This document shows, piece by piece, positions 1-11,477 of a stretch of 64,000 nt of DNA. The notes under the pieces are model-generated. The model ran no database searches, had not been told where the DNA came from, and was given only the letters and a program-made list of their open reading frames with translations. Made by a program: the position numbers and the translations under genes. Source of the stretch: Podospora bellae-mahoneyi (lineage: Eukaryota; Ascomycota; Sordariomycetes; Sordariales; Podosporaceae). Each line of letters starts with the position of its first letter. The stretch's first letter is position 1. The DNA lies in assembly GCF_035222275.1 (NCBI RefSeq), contig NW_026946360.1, forward strand, positions 1,054,001 through 1,118,000, in the 5' to 3' direction.

Positions 1-1800
1 AACACCCGCACGCCAAAGCGACAGAGAAAGGGACACAGCTCAAGCAGCTCAACATTTTTTACGGATCCAACACTGGCACGTGTGAGGCGCTTGCCCAGAG
101 GCTGGCCATGGACGCCCCTTCACACGGATACAATGCAACAATCATTGATGCGCTTGATGCAGCAGCAAACCAGCTCCACAAAGATGACGCCACCCCTGTT
201 GCTTTCATCACCGCGTCTTACGAAGGCGAGCCGCCTGATAATGCCACCGATTTTGTCACCTGGATCAAAGACTTGCCTGACACATCCTCCCTCAAAGGAA
301 CCTCTTATGCCGTCTTTGGCTGTGGCCACCGCGACTGGGCCAACACCTTCCACAAAGTCCCTCGTCTGGTCTACAACACTCTTGAACAAAAGGGCGCTAC
401 CCCTATTTGCGATCTCGGTCTGACAGATGTTTCCCAAGGTGAGATGTTCACCGACTTTGAGCAATGGGAAGACAACGTGTTCTGGCCTGCCATCAAGTCA
501 AAATATGGTTCTGCTGTGGGTGGTGGTAGGTATCAGGCTCTTGAGGTTCAGTTCTCAACCCCTCGTGCTTCGACTTTGAGGCAAGACGTTGAGGAGGCTG
601 TAGTGGTGGAGGAAAAGACTCTGACCAAGGGAAATGGGGTTCCAAAGAAGCATCTCGAAGTCCAGCTTCCGGAAGGTATGACATACCGCGCTGGGGACTA
701 TCTGGCCGTGTTGCCGGTGAATCCCAAAGAGAGTATCAACCGGGTGATGAGAAAGTTTGGGTTGGCTTGGGATAGCCATATCACGGTTGCCGGTGGGGCT
801 GAGGGTAAGAACACGACGCTTCCAACTGGAGGACCAGTGCCAGTCCACGAGGTGCTTGGCTCCTACGTTGAGCTGTTGCAACCTGTCACCAAGAGGGTAC
901 GCCCGTTTCTATTCTTCACCCTTTGCTTCTAAATGACTGACATTTTCCCAGGGCGTACAAACACTTTCCAACTTCACTTCAGCTGCAGCCGACAAAGCAG
1001 CACTGTCTGCTCTTTCCACGAACCCCGAGCTCTACACTTCGACCATCATCACCCCTCAGCTATCATTACTGGACATTCTCGACAGATATCCTTCCATCTC
1101 TCTTCCCTTCGGCACATTCCTCTCACTCCTCCCCCCGATGAGAGTGAGGCAGTACTCGATTTCCTCTTCCCCTTTGGCATCACCTTCCAAGGCTACTCTC
1201 ACTTACACCCTCCTCTCCGGCCAGTCATTGGCCAACCCCGCCAATTTGTTCGCAGGTGTCGCTACGTCGTATCTGTCTGCCCTAAGGCAGGGGGATAGAC
1301 TTCTTGTCTCTGTCCGGCAATCACACTCGTCGTTCCACCTACCCTCCAATGTCGAGACCCCGGTGGTGATGATTGCCGCCGGAGCGGGCATAGCCCCCTT
1401 CCGTGGTTTCATTCAAGAACGGGCGGCCTTAGCATCTCAGGGTAATAAACTCGGCAAAGCGTTGCTCTTCTTTGGCTGCCGGCACCCCGACTGGGATGAC
1501 CTTTATTGTGACGAGCTTGAGAAGTGGGAGGCTGATGATATTGTGAAAGTGACAAGGGCTTATAGCAGACAGAATGACCGGGAATACGTCGGTGACAGTG
1601 TTCTGAACTACAAAGACGAAGTGAAGCAGCTGTGGGACAATGGTGCAAGAGTGTACGTTTGTGGCAGTCGGGCAGTCGGAGATGGTGTGAGAAGTGCCTT
1701 GGGAAGGGTTGTGCTTGGTGACGAGGCAAAGGAGGGGGAGATTGCAAAGTGGTTTGAGGGGGTGAGAAATGTCAGGTATGCGGTCGACGTTTTTGACTAG
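1..1800 (+). CDS. Self-sufficient cytochrome P450 (CYP505/P450foxy type), reductase half, 5' partial
   Basis: This is the C-terminal diflavin reductase of a fused P450:NADPH-P450 reductase, which passes electrons NADPH-FAD-FMN-haem for subterminal fatty-acid hydroxylation (family knowledge). The frame is open from base 3. It shows the FMN loop FYGSNTGTCE (around 57-87), the FMN-domain stretch FGCGHRDWA, the FAD motif RQYSISSSP, the NADPH motif AAGAGIAPFRGF, then FFGCRHPDWDDLY, VCGSRAVGDGV and the terminal YAVDVFD. One phase-0 intron at 897-951 (gtacgc..ccag) joins VTKR to GVQTL; the alternative reading through it stops at once. The haem domain lies upstream of the window. A stand-alone CPR is possible but would carry an N-terminal anchor, and the FMN-domain style fits CYP505 better. 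Stop at 1798-1800. Confidence 0.9.
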
Positions 1801-2218
1801 TTCCAGCTTGTTGTCAGTTACCAGATGTTTAATTGGCAACTGTCTATCCTGCCGGACTGCAGAATGCCATGTTGTTTATTAAAGGGATAAGATGGGTAAT
1901 AAGGCGTTCATAGATCCAACTCTCTGCTTAGTTATATCTACTCTATCTTTCGAAAGCTCAATTTAGTACCTTTGAATGTGACCAGATGTGCAAACTTGGT
2001 TCTTCGTGTTATGTAAGCAGTGATATTGGATTCGGTGTGAATCAGCTATATTCCCGAGCATGTTCCGGCGGCAAGAGAGGTCCCCGTGGCCCTCCCACAA
2101 GATTGCGGGGTCCAAGCATGGCCATGGTGCGACTTCACACAGAAACACCCGCAAAACAGGCTCCATGGGCGGGCACACAACATCGCGACTCGATATTCCA
2201 CGATAAAAGCATCTCGCA
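1801..2218. other. Intergenic, nothing recognised
   Basis: The 3' flank of the P450 reductase and the upstream region of the next plus-strand gene. I see no RNA gene, repeat or convincing promoter element. Confidence 0.5.
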
Positions 2219-4310
2219 ATGTGCTATCAGCTTCTCGAAAGATACAGTAGTTGCGGCTGCCTCTACTATCGACACCAGGTTGACAAATGTGGTGCGCATG
2301 GCAGAGCAGGACATATTGTTCAACATCGTACGATCCTGGTTGGTAACGCATGTGCAGACCACACCAGTCACTTCGAAGACTACGGCAAATACGGCTCTGC
2401 TACACCTGCACAAAAAAGCGTTAAGCTTGGGTACTCGAAGCAAGTGAAGGAATCGGATGAGACTGGTTTGGACCAGAGCATCCAGCCCTCCATCGCGAGC
2501 CCCATCCGCGTTGTGGCTACGTCCTTGAACCCTGAGTCAGTGGCAAAGCGTCCTGGGATATTTGACGACCTTGCCTGGATTGAAACACCAGTCCACTACG
2601 ACTGGGAAGATTCAGATGCCGAATCAAGAGTCTCTGATCCGGATAGCATCATCTCCGTGCCATCTACCGTGAGCTCCGTCGACCCGGACGCAATTGAGAC
2701 CATCTTTCACCGCCTCCTTCATTTTCAAGACCTTCAATTCCTGTGGTCACACACGGTGCAACTGTCGGGCTCTCGTTTGAAAAGCAACCACAACATAGCC
2801 CGGTTTCTCGAGCTGTATGCTATCGACCTTTTGAATCTGGCCTTGAACACAAAAGATCGACCAGAGAAGCGAGTGAAGCTGGATGCCGCTAGATTCGTCA
2901 GAAGATCTCGGAGGGATATCGCTCGGAGAATTACCGAGGCTCATTGCAAGACATGGACAGCCGACAGTGCTGCTGCAAATAATGACATCATTGAAGATCA
3001 AGAAATCGGTGAGAATATCGGTGCAAGGCGAGATTATGACCAAGGTGATAGCGGGCCCGAAGATGAACCCTTCGACTTGGTCACTGCTGTTGCCGAGGTA
3101 TTTTTGTTCGAAACCGACCCAGTTCTGCACTTGCAGTCCAATGTTAAAGCATTTGTCAACCGACAGTGTCCGAAGGTCGTCCAACAAAGCTTCTGGGAAT
3201 TTATGATTACCAAGGCAAGCAACATGGTGTCAAAATTAAGGCAAAAGCCTCTGGAAGACGGGAAGACGAGAATAACATGGACCTGTGTGAGTTTGAGGTG
3301 GCAATTGTACACACCCTTGGTATTTACTGATTTGTGACCTTCAGAAATGCGGGAGGAACCTTTACGATGATTTTACTGAAATCGTGCCTGGGGCAGTCAA
3401 ACAGCTTGAAGCCGAATTACGATACCAAAACACCAAACAGCCTGAACTGGAGTATGATAACCTAGATGCTCAAAATACCCCGAGAAGCCACCCAAATTCA
3501 TTTGCCAGGGTACTGTTTCAGATGTGGACTGGGACAACACAGATCTTTCGCAAATTTCAGTACCCTCTTTTACCAGAGCACAAGTCTTCGCGTGGAAACA
3601 TGAGCCTCGAACTCGGCAATCCCTGCGCGCAGTTGTCACAGCAGGCACCCTATACTACACACCTCTTCCTTCTTCTTTGTGTTCCTTTTCTCCGATTTGC
3701 AACAAGACTCGCTCAACCCGAGGTTTGCCAGATCAACTCCGATCAGGAATTATTCCAACTCCTCCGGCGTCAGTATCTCAAAGCACGTTCGGTTAAAAGA
3801 TGGTTATGGGGCCAGCTCAGAAGAGTACAAGCCATAGAATTTGTCAAATTAGAGCTGTATTCGACTCGAGAGCTTGTGGACATCTGCCACTCTCCATCTC
3901 TTCCCCACGGTACAGACCCGTATGTTTACAATCCCCAGCCGGCAGAACACATACCACCAATTGGAGCAAATCACCTCATGCATCTGTTTTCTCATCCGTC
4001 GCACGCCGAGCCTTTGCCGATTCTCTTCAGACGAGTGCCCAAAAAGGTTGACAACCCACTAAAGCCTTGTCCAATAAAAGGGGTTGGGTTAGGCTGGGGC
4101 CTGTACCTTCAAGAGGGCATGAACTGGCCGGCTATGCTTCTCTATGGCTGTATTGGGTTTGGACTCAGCCTTTCCACAGCGGTGGTTTGGGCCACACTTG
4201 TTAATCAAGGGGATGTGCAAGGAGGCTTTGCTATTGGGGGCTTTATGGTAGCATTTTTAGGGTTCGCCGGAGGCGTCATGGCGCACATGAATGGTGGGAA
4301 TGGACTGTAG
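2219..4310 (+). CDS. Conserved fungal protein, Cys/His N-terminus and two C-terminal membrane helices, unknown function
   Basis: About 677 aa from two exons, 2219-3286 and 3345-4310, with a phase-0 intron 3287-3344 (gtgagt..tcag). The N-terminus MCYQLLERYSSCGCLYY has Cys2, Cys12, Cys14 and a later C/H cluster, which suggests metal binding. Across the splice site the protein reads WTCKCGRNLYDDF, a second CxC motif. The C-terminus has GWGLYLQEG followed by two hydrophobic segments (about residues 618-640 and 648-668), so the chain is probably membrane-anchored near its end. The middle holds HLFLLLCVPF, IEFVKLELY and PPIGANHLMHLF. I recognise the layout as recurring in many Pezizomycotina proteins without an assigned function. 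The start ATG is supported by the characteristic N-terminal motif. Confidence 0.82.
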
Positions 4311-4400
4311 AAATCACCGCATGAAAGGCAGCAGTATCTATTTGGAAATATAACAAAGCAATACCAACATGCTAATCATGCTTCTCTTTCCCAGCGGTCA

Positions 4401-6565
4401 TTAGAGACTCTGTAGCCCATATTCCGCCTTGATAGCATCCGCAATCTGTGTCTTCGGTCAGTTCTGAAACACTTTTGCCAGAGAGGGAAAGGATTGCGTA
4501 CCTTCTCGCCGGAAGCATAAGTCGTGGCTGTAGGTGCAGCAGTCAAGACAATAGGCCAGTAGCTCGTATCAATCACTCTCAAGCCCCTGACGCCATACAC
4601 CTTCATTTTGGAGTTCACCACGCCGCCCAGTAGTCTCGGCATCATGGCTGCTGTGCAACACTGATGGGCACTCGACGGCTCAGTGACCCCTCTCAGTATT
4701 TGCTTGAGGATATTCTTATCAGTGAAGTCGTTGCTAAACGGTGCGGCCTCAAGGGGATTCAACGCAGCCATGCTGGGCTGAGACATGATGTGTCTGTTTT
4801 TGAGGAACGAGGCCACAATCAAATCCTCGTCAATGGGATCAACGTTTGTGCGAAAGTCAATCAGTGGCCACTCGAGTGGATTGGTAGAGTTGATCTGAAC
4901 AGTCCCCCTGCTCAGAGGCTTGAAGAAGTACATCCTGACGGAGTTTGCGGTATCCCAATGAATCATCGACACGGGAGTCTTGGGGCCTTCCAGTTGGCGA
5001 AGAATGATTTCGCGTTGAAGAGCGTAGCCTGCTTTGACGGTGGCGTGAGTATCATCAGGAAGGTATCGAAAGGGGTTGGTTCTGCGGGCCGCAGAGACGA
5101 TCGATTTGCAATCAGAAGTTGCGTTGCAGAGGGGAGGGAGCGCAAGGTTGGTGCTGAGACCACGAGTAAGCTGGTAAGGACCTTGGCGAGTTGCATCGTA
5201 AAGAGCTCGCTGCTCAGCGTCGTAGACTGGATCCGAGTTTAGGGTTCCCACGTTTGGCGAGATGTTGTTGGTGACTGCCAGGTTCAAGTTAGCACTCAAG
5301 TAACAAGGTAAACTGAGAGGTACACACGTGCCATTGTATGGAATGATGATGCTAGGTTGGTCATGAAAGTTGGCTCCTACGCCGGGAAGCTCGACCATGA
5401 TTGGGATATTGAACTTGTTCAAAACCTTCTTGGGACCAATTCCGGAAAGCTGCAGGATCTGAGGTGTATGCACGGCGCCTCCCGCAAGGAGAACCTCCTT
5501 TGTGGCTTGAGCTGTAAGACGCTCCCCGCCTCCAGTTGGTAGATATTCAACCCCAGTCACCTTCTTGGTGTTATCGAACAGCACTTTCGCAACGGTATGC
5601 CCGGCTAGGATGTGGTAGTTTGATCTCGGCTGGACACGTGTGAAATGGTTCAGTCGAGCATGGCTTCTAGTTCTCGTGGTCCCAGAGGTAACGGAGGGGA
5701 CATAGACTACGCCTGAGCCATCACCAGCATGTGGATCACCGCCAGCACGAAGGCCTGATGATATTGCGGCCTCAAACCAAATGCCTATCATTGTCAGCCA
5801 AGGAAACAAAAACAAGGAAATAATGACCACTAACCACTTCCTTCAAAGTGGAAGCTCGGAAATGAAGCCTGCACTGGCCCGGTTGTCCCATGAACAGAGG
5901 GATCAAATGAAAAGTTCGCAGCAGCTGCATATGCAGGATCTGGAGCGGTGAAATTTTCGCTCTGTCATCAATATTAACAAGACATCCAACCGCCCGCTGT
6001 CGATAAACCTGACCTTCTTGTAATAAGGAAGCAAATCGTCCCATTTCCATCCTTTTGCGCCCAGAAGCTCCCATGCATCAAGCTCCTCTGCTCCAGGTCT
6101 CACATACACCATAGCATTGAGGACCGAGCCACCACCAACCACCTTCCCAGCCGGCACATTGAATGACCTGTTGTTCAAAGCCGTCTGTGGAACGCTGGGC
6201 AACGGAAGATACATGTACTGGAATGGGAACGGGGTGAAAAACTGTCCTGGAATCAAGATGTTGTCTTCATCCTGATCGAAAATGCCGGCCTCGATAACCA
6301 AGACATTGACTGTTGTTGTGCGTTAGCAAATCTCCGCTGCTAGTCGCTTCTGATGAACTGACAAACCTACCTGATGGGTCCTCTGACAGTCTATCAGCAA
6401 CAGTTAGCCCAGATATCCCCCCGCCAGCAATGATGAAATCATAGCTATTCGCCAGAACAGTTCTGGGCGTGACGACGGTCGCAAATTCCGGAGCTTTCCC
6501 TAGAGCAGCCCCAACAACTTTGTGAGCGAGCAACCAAACAGTAAGAGAGAGCAACTGCGACCTCA
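4401..6565 (-). CDS. Secreted GMC-family FAD oxidoreductase
   Basis: 648 aa from five exons (6371-6565, 6014-6310, 5835-5961, 4502-5784, 4401-4445) separated by introns of 50-60 nt; the joined length is an exact multiple of three. A signal peptide (MRSQLLSLTVWLLA) opens the protein. The ADP-binding site is IIAGGGISGLTVADRL (about 45-60); the family stretches GKVVGGGSVLNAMVY, GGAVHTPQILQLSGIG and GLRVIDTSYWP follow. GMC enzymes oxidise alcohols, sugars or aromatic alcohols with O2 or quinones; secreted ones often support lignocellulose decay (family knowledge). The first active-site His (SSAHQCCTAAM) is present, but the second, normally in an S/N-A-H-x-x motif, is replaced: the sequence is LTAAPTATTYA. 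The substrate cannot be inferred. The last exon encodes IADAIKAEYGLQSL. Confidence 0.88.
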
Positions 6566-7119
6566 TTATTGGAGAGAAATTAAAGGCGCGGCGAAACACA
6601 TGAACCACTCTGACTTCTGGGCACGTAGAGGCCTCTTTTAAGTCCTGAGAGCTTCTCGGCATGAGGCGATGGTACGCATATGTCCCATACGCAGTATATT
6701 GAAGGCATGGATGGTATCAAGGACCTGTCGCAAAGCGCTAACGCAAAATAGCAGCTCTGGCGAGGGACGATGTCACTACGAACCGCTGACACCGTAACTA
6801 GTGCATCTAATATACAGGGAGGCAGAGCCAACAGCATCGTTATGAAACTGCATTTGCTTCCTTCTGGGATACCAACCAAGATGGCATTTCCGGGATCTTT
6901 ATTCCGAATAGCATTTAGCCCTAAACTATTGATTACTTGATGATGTGATTTTGCAGGGGTCGTGCAGCAACCCCTCTCAATATGTAGCCCGGCTTATCCG
7001 ATCCTGAGTCCGAAGGGTTGGGACCACAGTGCCAATCCGAAGAGAGAGATTGCACAAGCCAAGAGAAGCAAGATCGGGTTCTTAGATTGCTGTATCTGCC
7101 CATCTGTCTGCTTGAAGAT
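6566..7119. other. Intergenic upstream of the GMC gene
   Basis: Shared upstream space of the minus-strand GMC oxidoreductase and the kinase relic that follows. Short ORFs here lack codon-level or motif support. Confidence 0.4.
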
Positions 7120-7605
7120 ATTTACCTTACATCTACGGCAAATTCAGCTCAGGCTGTCACAAACTTGGAAGCAATCCTAGACTGGGATTCTGGCATTTTT
7201 GCTCCCGCCTTCATGATGTGCGAACCGCTGGTATACCCATCTTTGGAATTATAACTATACGAGAAGTAGATAGAGTGACGAGGCGAAGATCGGCATGTTG
7301 ATCAAACCTTTGGACCTTACTACCACGGAGAACGACAAAATCCTCAAAAGGATCTTTGATGATGCTGCGGGTAAGCGGTACAAGCGTTTTGCATATGATT
7401 CGACCTACAGATTGGCTCGACAATGTTCAGATACGGTACCTACCTGTATTGAACGAAGGGCACATATACTTCCTAGGATCTTGGCGATGTAGAAGTTACG
7501 AGGCTTTTGGAAGAACATCAAGAAGCTTTCAAAGGTGGTCAGCGGAATCGCGGAAAACATCCAGACTGTGGAGATAGATCGAAGCCATGAGGCAAGTAAT
7601 GTAAC
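7120..7605 (+). pseudogene. Relic of an APH/choline-kinase-like gene (C-terminal part)
   Basis: The stretch encoding LEAILDWDSGIFAPAFMMC (7165-7221) matches GILDWDSALFAPAFMIC of the larger relic at 9468-10945. A shifted frame continues with NDKILKRIFDDAAGKRYKRFA (7330-7392), equivalent to DKKVKRVFEEAAGEEYVRFA, then YRLAR, and further on GIAENIQTVEID like RFTESMESVDME. At least one frameshift (near 7240) and in-frame stops (near 7267 and 7489) break it. The N-terminal lobe and HxDxxxxN loop are not visible, so it is truncated at its 5' side. The left limit is approximate. It is a second, older copy of the same family in direct orientation about 2.5 kb away. Confidence 0.65.
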
Positions 7606-8027
7606 CACGTAGAAGATCCGGACACAGAAACAGGTCTCAGAGGATGACTGAAAGGGGGGTACAGGACGGTTCCACAAAAAGTCTCATGGCGAGCAGGCAA
7701 CGAGCGTTTTCACCTTGTAGTCAGACTTGCCAGCCTCAACATAGACATTTTTTGACCAAGAACTCTTCTCATAATGGCAGTGGGCAAATTACAGCCAGAC
7801 GTATTGAGGCATTGTCGTCAATCTGCATGCCTACATATATATTTTGTCCGCTTCAACTTTGACCTACCTAGAAGTAACTTATTTTTTCCTATCCTCAACA
7901 TTGAGCTATATAAAACCGACAGCGACAACAACTATTATCGCTTCGTAAGGCATTACACCTTAGGCCTTCTTGTCCCCTGTTTTACTCTTTGGGCTGTTTT
8001 GGGCATTTATTACCTTCTCTTTGACTT
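7606..8027. other. Intergenic, AT-leaning, nothing recognised
   Basis: A plus-strand ORF of about 100 codons crosses it but is Phe/Leu/Tyr-rich with no motif, and looks like chance in AT-rich DNA. Confidence 0.4.
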
Positions 8028-8288
8028 TCAGCTCCTTTCAATATTACAATCCTTCTTCTTCGACTTCTTGTTTGACTCTGCAGACTGATCTGGGGACTTC
8101 TCCCTATCCTTTCTAGCCTGGTTTTCACCTCTCTGAGCTGACTTTGTGCACTTACTGCAGTCGCCAGTTTTCAACTTGAACCACTCGGTGTGGATCGGGC
8201 AGGGCTCCTGGTGCGCAATGCAGTAGCCAGCACCGGTCTTGGATCGACAGTCGCCCTTGGCTTCGGAAAATGGTGAACCGTTCTTGTT
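8028..8288 (-). pseudogene. Cys-rich exon-like segment, possible 3' exon or relic of a small protein
   Basis: On the minus strand, downstream of a possible acceptor (gcatcag at 8289-8295), an open frame of 86 codons reads NKNGSPFSEAKGDCRSKTG and continues with GYCIAHQEPCPIHTEWF, then KTGDCSKC and a Lys/Ser-rich tail, ending in TGA at 8028-8030. The regular Cys/His spacing and charged tail look coding. No convincing 5' exon or ATG was found upstream, so it may be an isolated remnant. Function unknown; small Cys/His-rich proteins of this style are common in Pezizomycotina. The boundaries are inferred from the frame and one candidate splice site only. Confidence 0.35.
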
Positions 8289-9467
8289 CTGATGCCACCC
8301 ATGTTAATGATAGATAAATGATAGCTGTCGCAGGCTAGGTAGTCAGTGTAGCTCACTAAGTAAATAGCTTTGGTCGCGACTTACGTTAATAGAGATAAAG
8401 TGTTGCACGGAATAATGTTGGTAATTACTTGACTTCAATGTCTGTGGTGACAGGATACTTGAAACTGCGAGTGAGTGCTGTGTACTATCATCGTTCTTGA
8501 ACGTAGGGATGAGACCCGACTTATAAGCCTTGCCAGTTTGCATAGGTAGATCAGCCCCTCTGGAGAGTATTGTATGCCGCTTTGTTGACAAAAGTAGAAC
8601 TACCTGTACTCCGTAGTTCTTTAATTTTGCAACACTAATGCCCTGCATGTGCTCAAAGCCTTTCCCGAGTGCATAAGGAGCCATCACCCAGCCGAGGACC
8701 TAAGGTAGGTAGGTATGTGCAGAGTATATTCAAGATGTATTTAGATAACACAAAAGTACCTAAGTTAGGTTAAACAACACGAATACGTCCTTTGTGTCAT
8801 GGGTGGCATATGTGAGCAGATATGATTCCACACAGAATCCCCTTACCTGAACTTTATTCTAGAGAAGTTCTATGGGGGCATTACCCTTTTTCTAGAATGA
8901 CATTATCCCCCTTATTCTACCAATCAGCCGCGGTGCCGAGTATGAGTAGCTGCGAGGCAACAGAAGAGGTACTCAAGGTACATATGTAGGGTCTGGTCAA
9001 CTTTGGGATATGCTGTGTCATTAGATGACCAGCAAATCACTGTCATTTGCGTTGTGATTCAAGTATGGAGCTTACGCCCCTCCCAGGCTTTGTTCAGTCC
9101 ACAACACAGTGTTTTCTCAGCTTCCTTTGTTTTGCCACCCAGTGTATCTGAAACGGGTTCCACACAACAACGAAGGCCTGCATTTGAAGATACCTTATCT
9201 ATCTTGAACATAAGGTTTCTTTCCAGTGATTGAAAGGCCAGCGCAAAGGAAACGTGGTAGTTCAGATTAACAAGTAGCAATCTTAAACCTTGGCTCTGTG
9301 GAAAGCATTCTGGGCTGCTAAGAGCCACGACGAAGAGAAACTGTTGAAACGGTTTCACAGAGCCTCAGAGACACTTTTATCAGCCGGTTTTCGACACGCC
9401 CACACCATCACCAAAGGCATCACTACGCATAGATACAGATACCTCGATCATCAAAACGACTAACAAG
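8289..9467. other. Intergenic between Cys-rich segment and kinase relic
   Basis: Contains GGTA/TACC microsatellite runs (around 8701-8716) and AT-leaning sequence. No gene or RNA could be supported. A first exon for the minus-strand Cys-rich segment may hide here, but none was identified. Confidence 0.4.
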
Positions 9468-10945
9468 ATGGCAGCCGCTAGCTCTCCCTCCTCTACACAT
9501 CAGGATGCTGTCCAGCAAGATGTCACTACCGATGCCAATTCGGATACTAGCGCCAGCGCGGGACAAGGATCGAATAGTGAAGATTCCGTCAAACCCGAAC
9601 CAGATTCCATCATTTATCAAGTGGAACCTTTTGTTACGTAACAACACCGCATTCGTACTCTGGCGCGAGCAGTTCTTTGGAAGAATGTCCGCGAGGAAGA
9701 TCTTGATGTTAAAAGCCTCGGCAACGGTTCATATAATCGTGTTATCGGGATCACCCACAATGGCAACAGTGCATAAGGGAGATTGGAATACGTCGTCCGT
9801 ATCCTATGGAACCATGAGAGAGAGGACTTGGAGAAAGATATAGCTCCTCTTCTCTTCGTGAAAGAATATACCAAAATACCGTCGCCGGATGTCATCTTCT
9901 ACGATAGTACTTCCGACAACGTGCTGGAGTCGCCATATGTTATCAAAAGCAGGGTCCGGGGAGTGAATGCACACGAGACTCTCATCAATTAGGACGAAGC
10001 GCAGAAGATTACTCACGAGGGATGGTGCAAGCTGGCCTACGAGCTTGGGAAGGTCGTCAACCAGATGCTTTCGATCCTCAACAACAAGCCTGGCCAGCTC
10101 GTGCTGGATTCATCTGGCTCCAAAAATGTCTTCATCGCGCCTCTGCAAACAGCTATTGGCGACCCGCCCGAAGTCCGCCGTCTCGATAGTTCGTCTCCCC
10201 CGGAGGACACCGCCCGCTCTCTACTTCCACGACTATGCTATTACAAAAAAGTGTTAAATCTGGAAAAAGATCCAGAGGATACCTACAATCAAATGGAGGT
10301 TTTGGCACGAGTGGCTACCGGTATGGGGGAAGCAGACCACCTCAATGACATTCCTCACACCTTCTGCCACTGGGACCTTTTCCCGGGCAACATAATGATC
10401 TCAATCAACCCATCCACATATGAACCCAAGATAGAAGGGATTCTTGACTGGGACTCGGCTCTATTTGCGCCTGCCTTTATGATCTGTCAGCCCCCCGCGT
10501 ATCTGTGGAACAGCAAGTTGGGCGAGGAAGCAGCAGACGAAGAGTGTGAGGACTGGCATATCGACCTCACCCTTGACCCTATCACCGAGGAAGACAAGAA
10601 GGTCAAGAGAGTATTTGAAGAGGCCGCTGGGGAGGAGTACGTGCGCTTTGCACAACCCAGTGTACCCTCTGGCTCGCCGACTGTTTCAATTTGGTATGAC
10701 AGGTATCACGGAATGTAGCAGATGCTGAATCCGACAAGCTGTTGGAATACTGGGAAACCCTCAACTAAACAACGAAACAGGTTGCTAGCAGGTTCACAGA
10801 AAGCATGGAGAGTGTGGACATGGAACCTACTCATCAGCAACCTGATCATCCCTCATCGGAGGAGACAGCCTCAAACTCCGAAGCGGGGTCAAAAAGGTGG
10901 CTAAGAAGAGTCAAGGAGAGGTCCCGGCGCTTCATTAGCATATGA
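9468..10945 (+). pseudogene. APH-family (aminoglycoside phosphotransferase-like) kinase, inactivated
   Basis: From ATG 9468 the frame reads MAAASSPSSTHQD, with an N-terminal lobe around VRILWNHERED, a P-loop-like GNGSYNRVI, the catalytic loop FCHWDLFPGNIM (about 10360-10396), the metal-binding ILDWD (about 10441) and C-terminal EEAAGEEYVRF. Three in-frame stops (TAA 9639, TAA 9774, TAG 9990) interrupt it. Near 10645-10650 and 10705-10710 the homology changes frame twice, then continues as ADAESDKLLEYWETLN, a fourth stop (TAA 10766) and a long charged tail to TGA 10943-10945. All four stops could be CAA or CAG codons changed by C-to-T in CpA, the RIP signature. A short intron could explain the 10650-10710 shift, but the relic at 7120-7605 supports coding sequence there. 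Such kinases phosphorylate small molecules or proteins; the substrate is unknown. Confidence 0.75.
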
Positions 10946-11013
10946 ACTCCTTAGTATGAAGTCTGGGAGGGGAGCTGTTAGTTGATATTCGGAATTAAAA
11001 TCTTGTAAAAGCC

Positions 11014-11017
11014 AAAA
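11014..11017 (-). terminator. Pol III T-run after tRNA-Leu
   Basis: On the minus strand a TTTT run lies six to nine bases past the end of the tRNA-Leu gene, the usual RNA polymerase III stop. Confidence 0.55.
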
Positions 11018-11022
11018 GTGAA

Positions 11023-11132
11023 TGATGAGAGTGGGATTCGAACCCACGCCCTTTCGGACCACGGAATCTGCTAGGAGATATTGATTAAGGAATGCCTTAA
11101 CGTGGCGCCTTAGACCGCTCGGCCATCTCACC
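11023..11132 (-). tRNA. tRNA-Leu(AAG): tRNA-Leu (anticodon AAG) with intron
   Basis: The minus-strand sequence folds as a class II tRNA. The acceptor GGTGAGA pairs with TCTCATC with one G-U pair; the D arm is GCC..GGC, the anticodon stem CCACG/CGTGG, the variable arm CC..GG, and the T arm GTGGG-TTCGAAT-CCCAC. The loop begins TTAAGG, giving anticodon AAG (Leu, CUU/CUC). About 30 nt follow position 37 before the stem closes; this intron contains CCTTAA, complementary to the anticodon loop, as nuclear tRNA introns usually do. Mature length is about 80 nt plus added CCA. Confidence 0.9.
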
Positions 11133-11477
11133 TTCTAATTTCTTGAAATAGCTGCAAGAACTTTCCATCCAAGATGAGAAACGGTCCTGCTGCTTGGTTG
11201 ACTTGAAGATAATTTTTCTTCCACTGTGCCGCAGCGTTACACCGCGCAATGCACACCAAGAAGCACTTGCCGGGGTGTTCTCCGCATCAACGTCCCCGCA
11301 CGAACCCCCAATTGCTCCAATCTGCAGGACGGCAGGGGTTCAGTCGGATGTGTCTGTTGGGCGCGAAAAACAATAAGATTCGGAGGATAATTAACCACGC
11401 CAATTCAACTTACTATTTCTACTTTTGCTGTCTTCGCGCCGTCTTATAAACTCAGTCTTTGGAAAGCCCTCGTCAAA
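11133..11477. other. Intergenic between tRNA-Leu and EXPERA gene
   Basis: Divergent upstream region of the tRNA and the plus-strand EXPERA gene. Pyrimidine-rich near the start codon; no other element seen. Confidence 0.4.

Noticed and set aside
10645-10712. Intron in the kinase relic to explain the frame change
   Set aside because: A 60-nt GT-AG reading is possible, but the equivalent segment in the 7.1 kb relic matches this DNA as coding (LAR motif), so frameshifts fit better.
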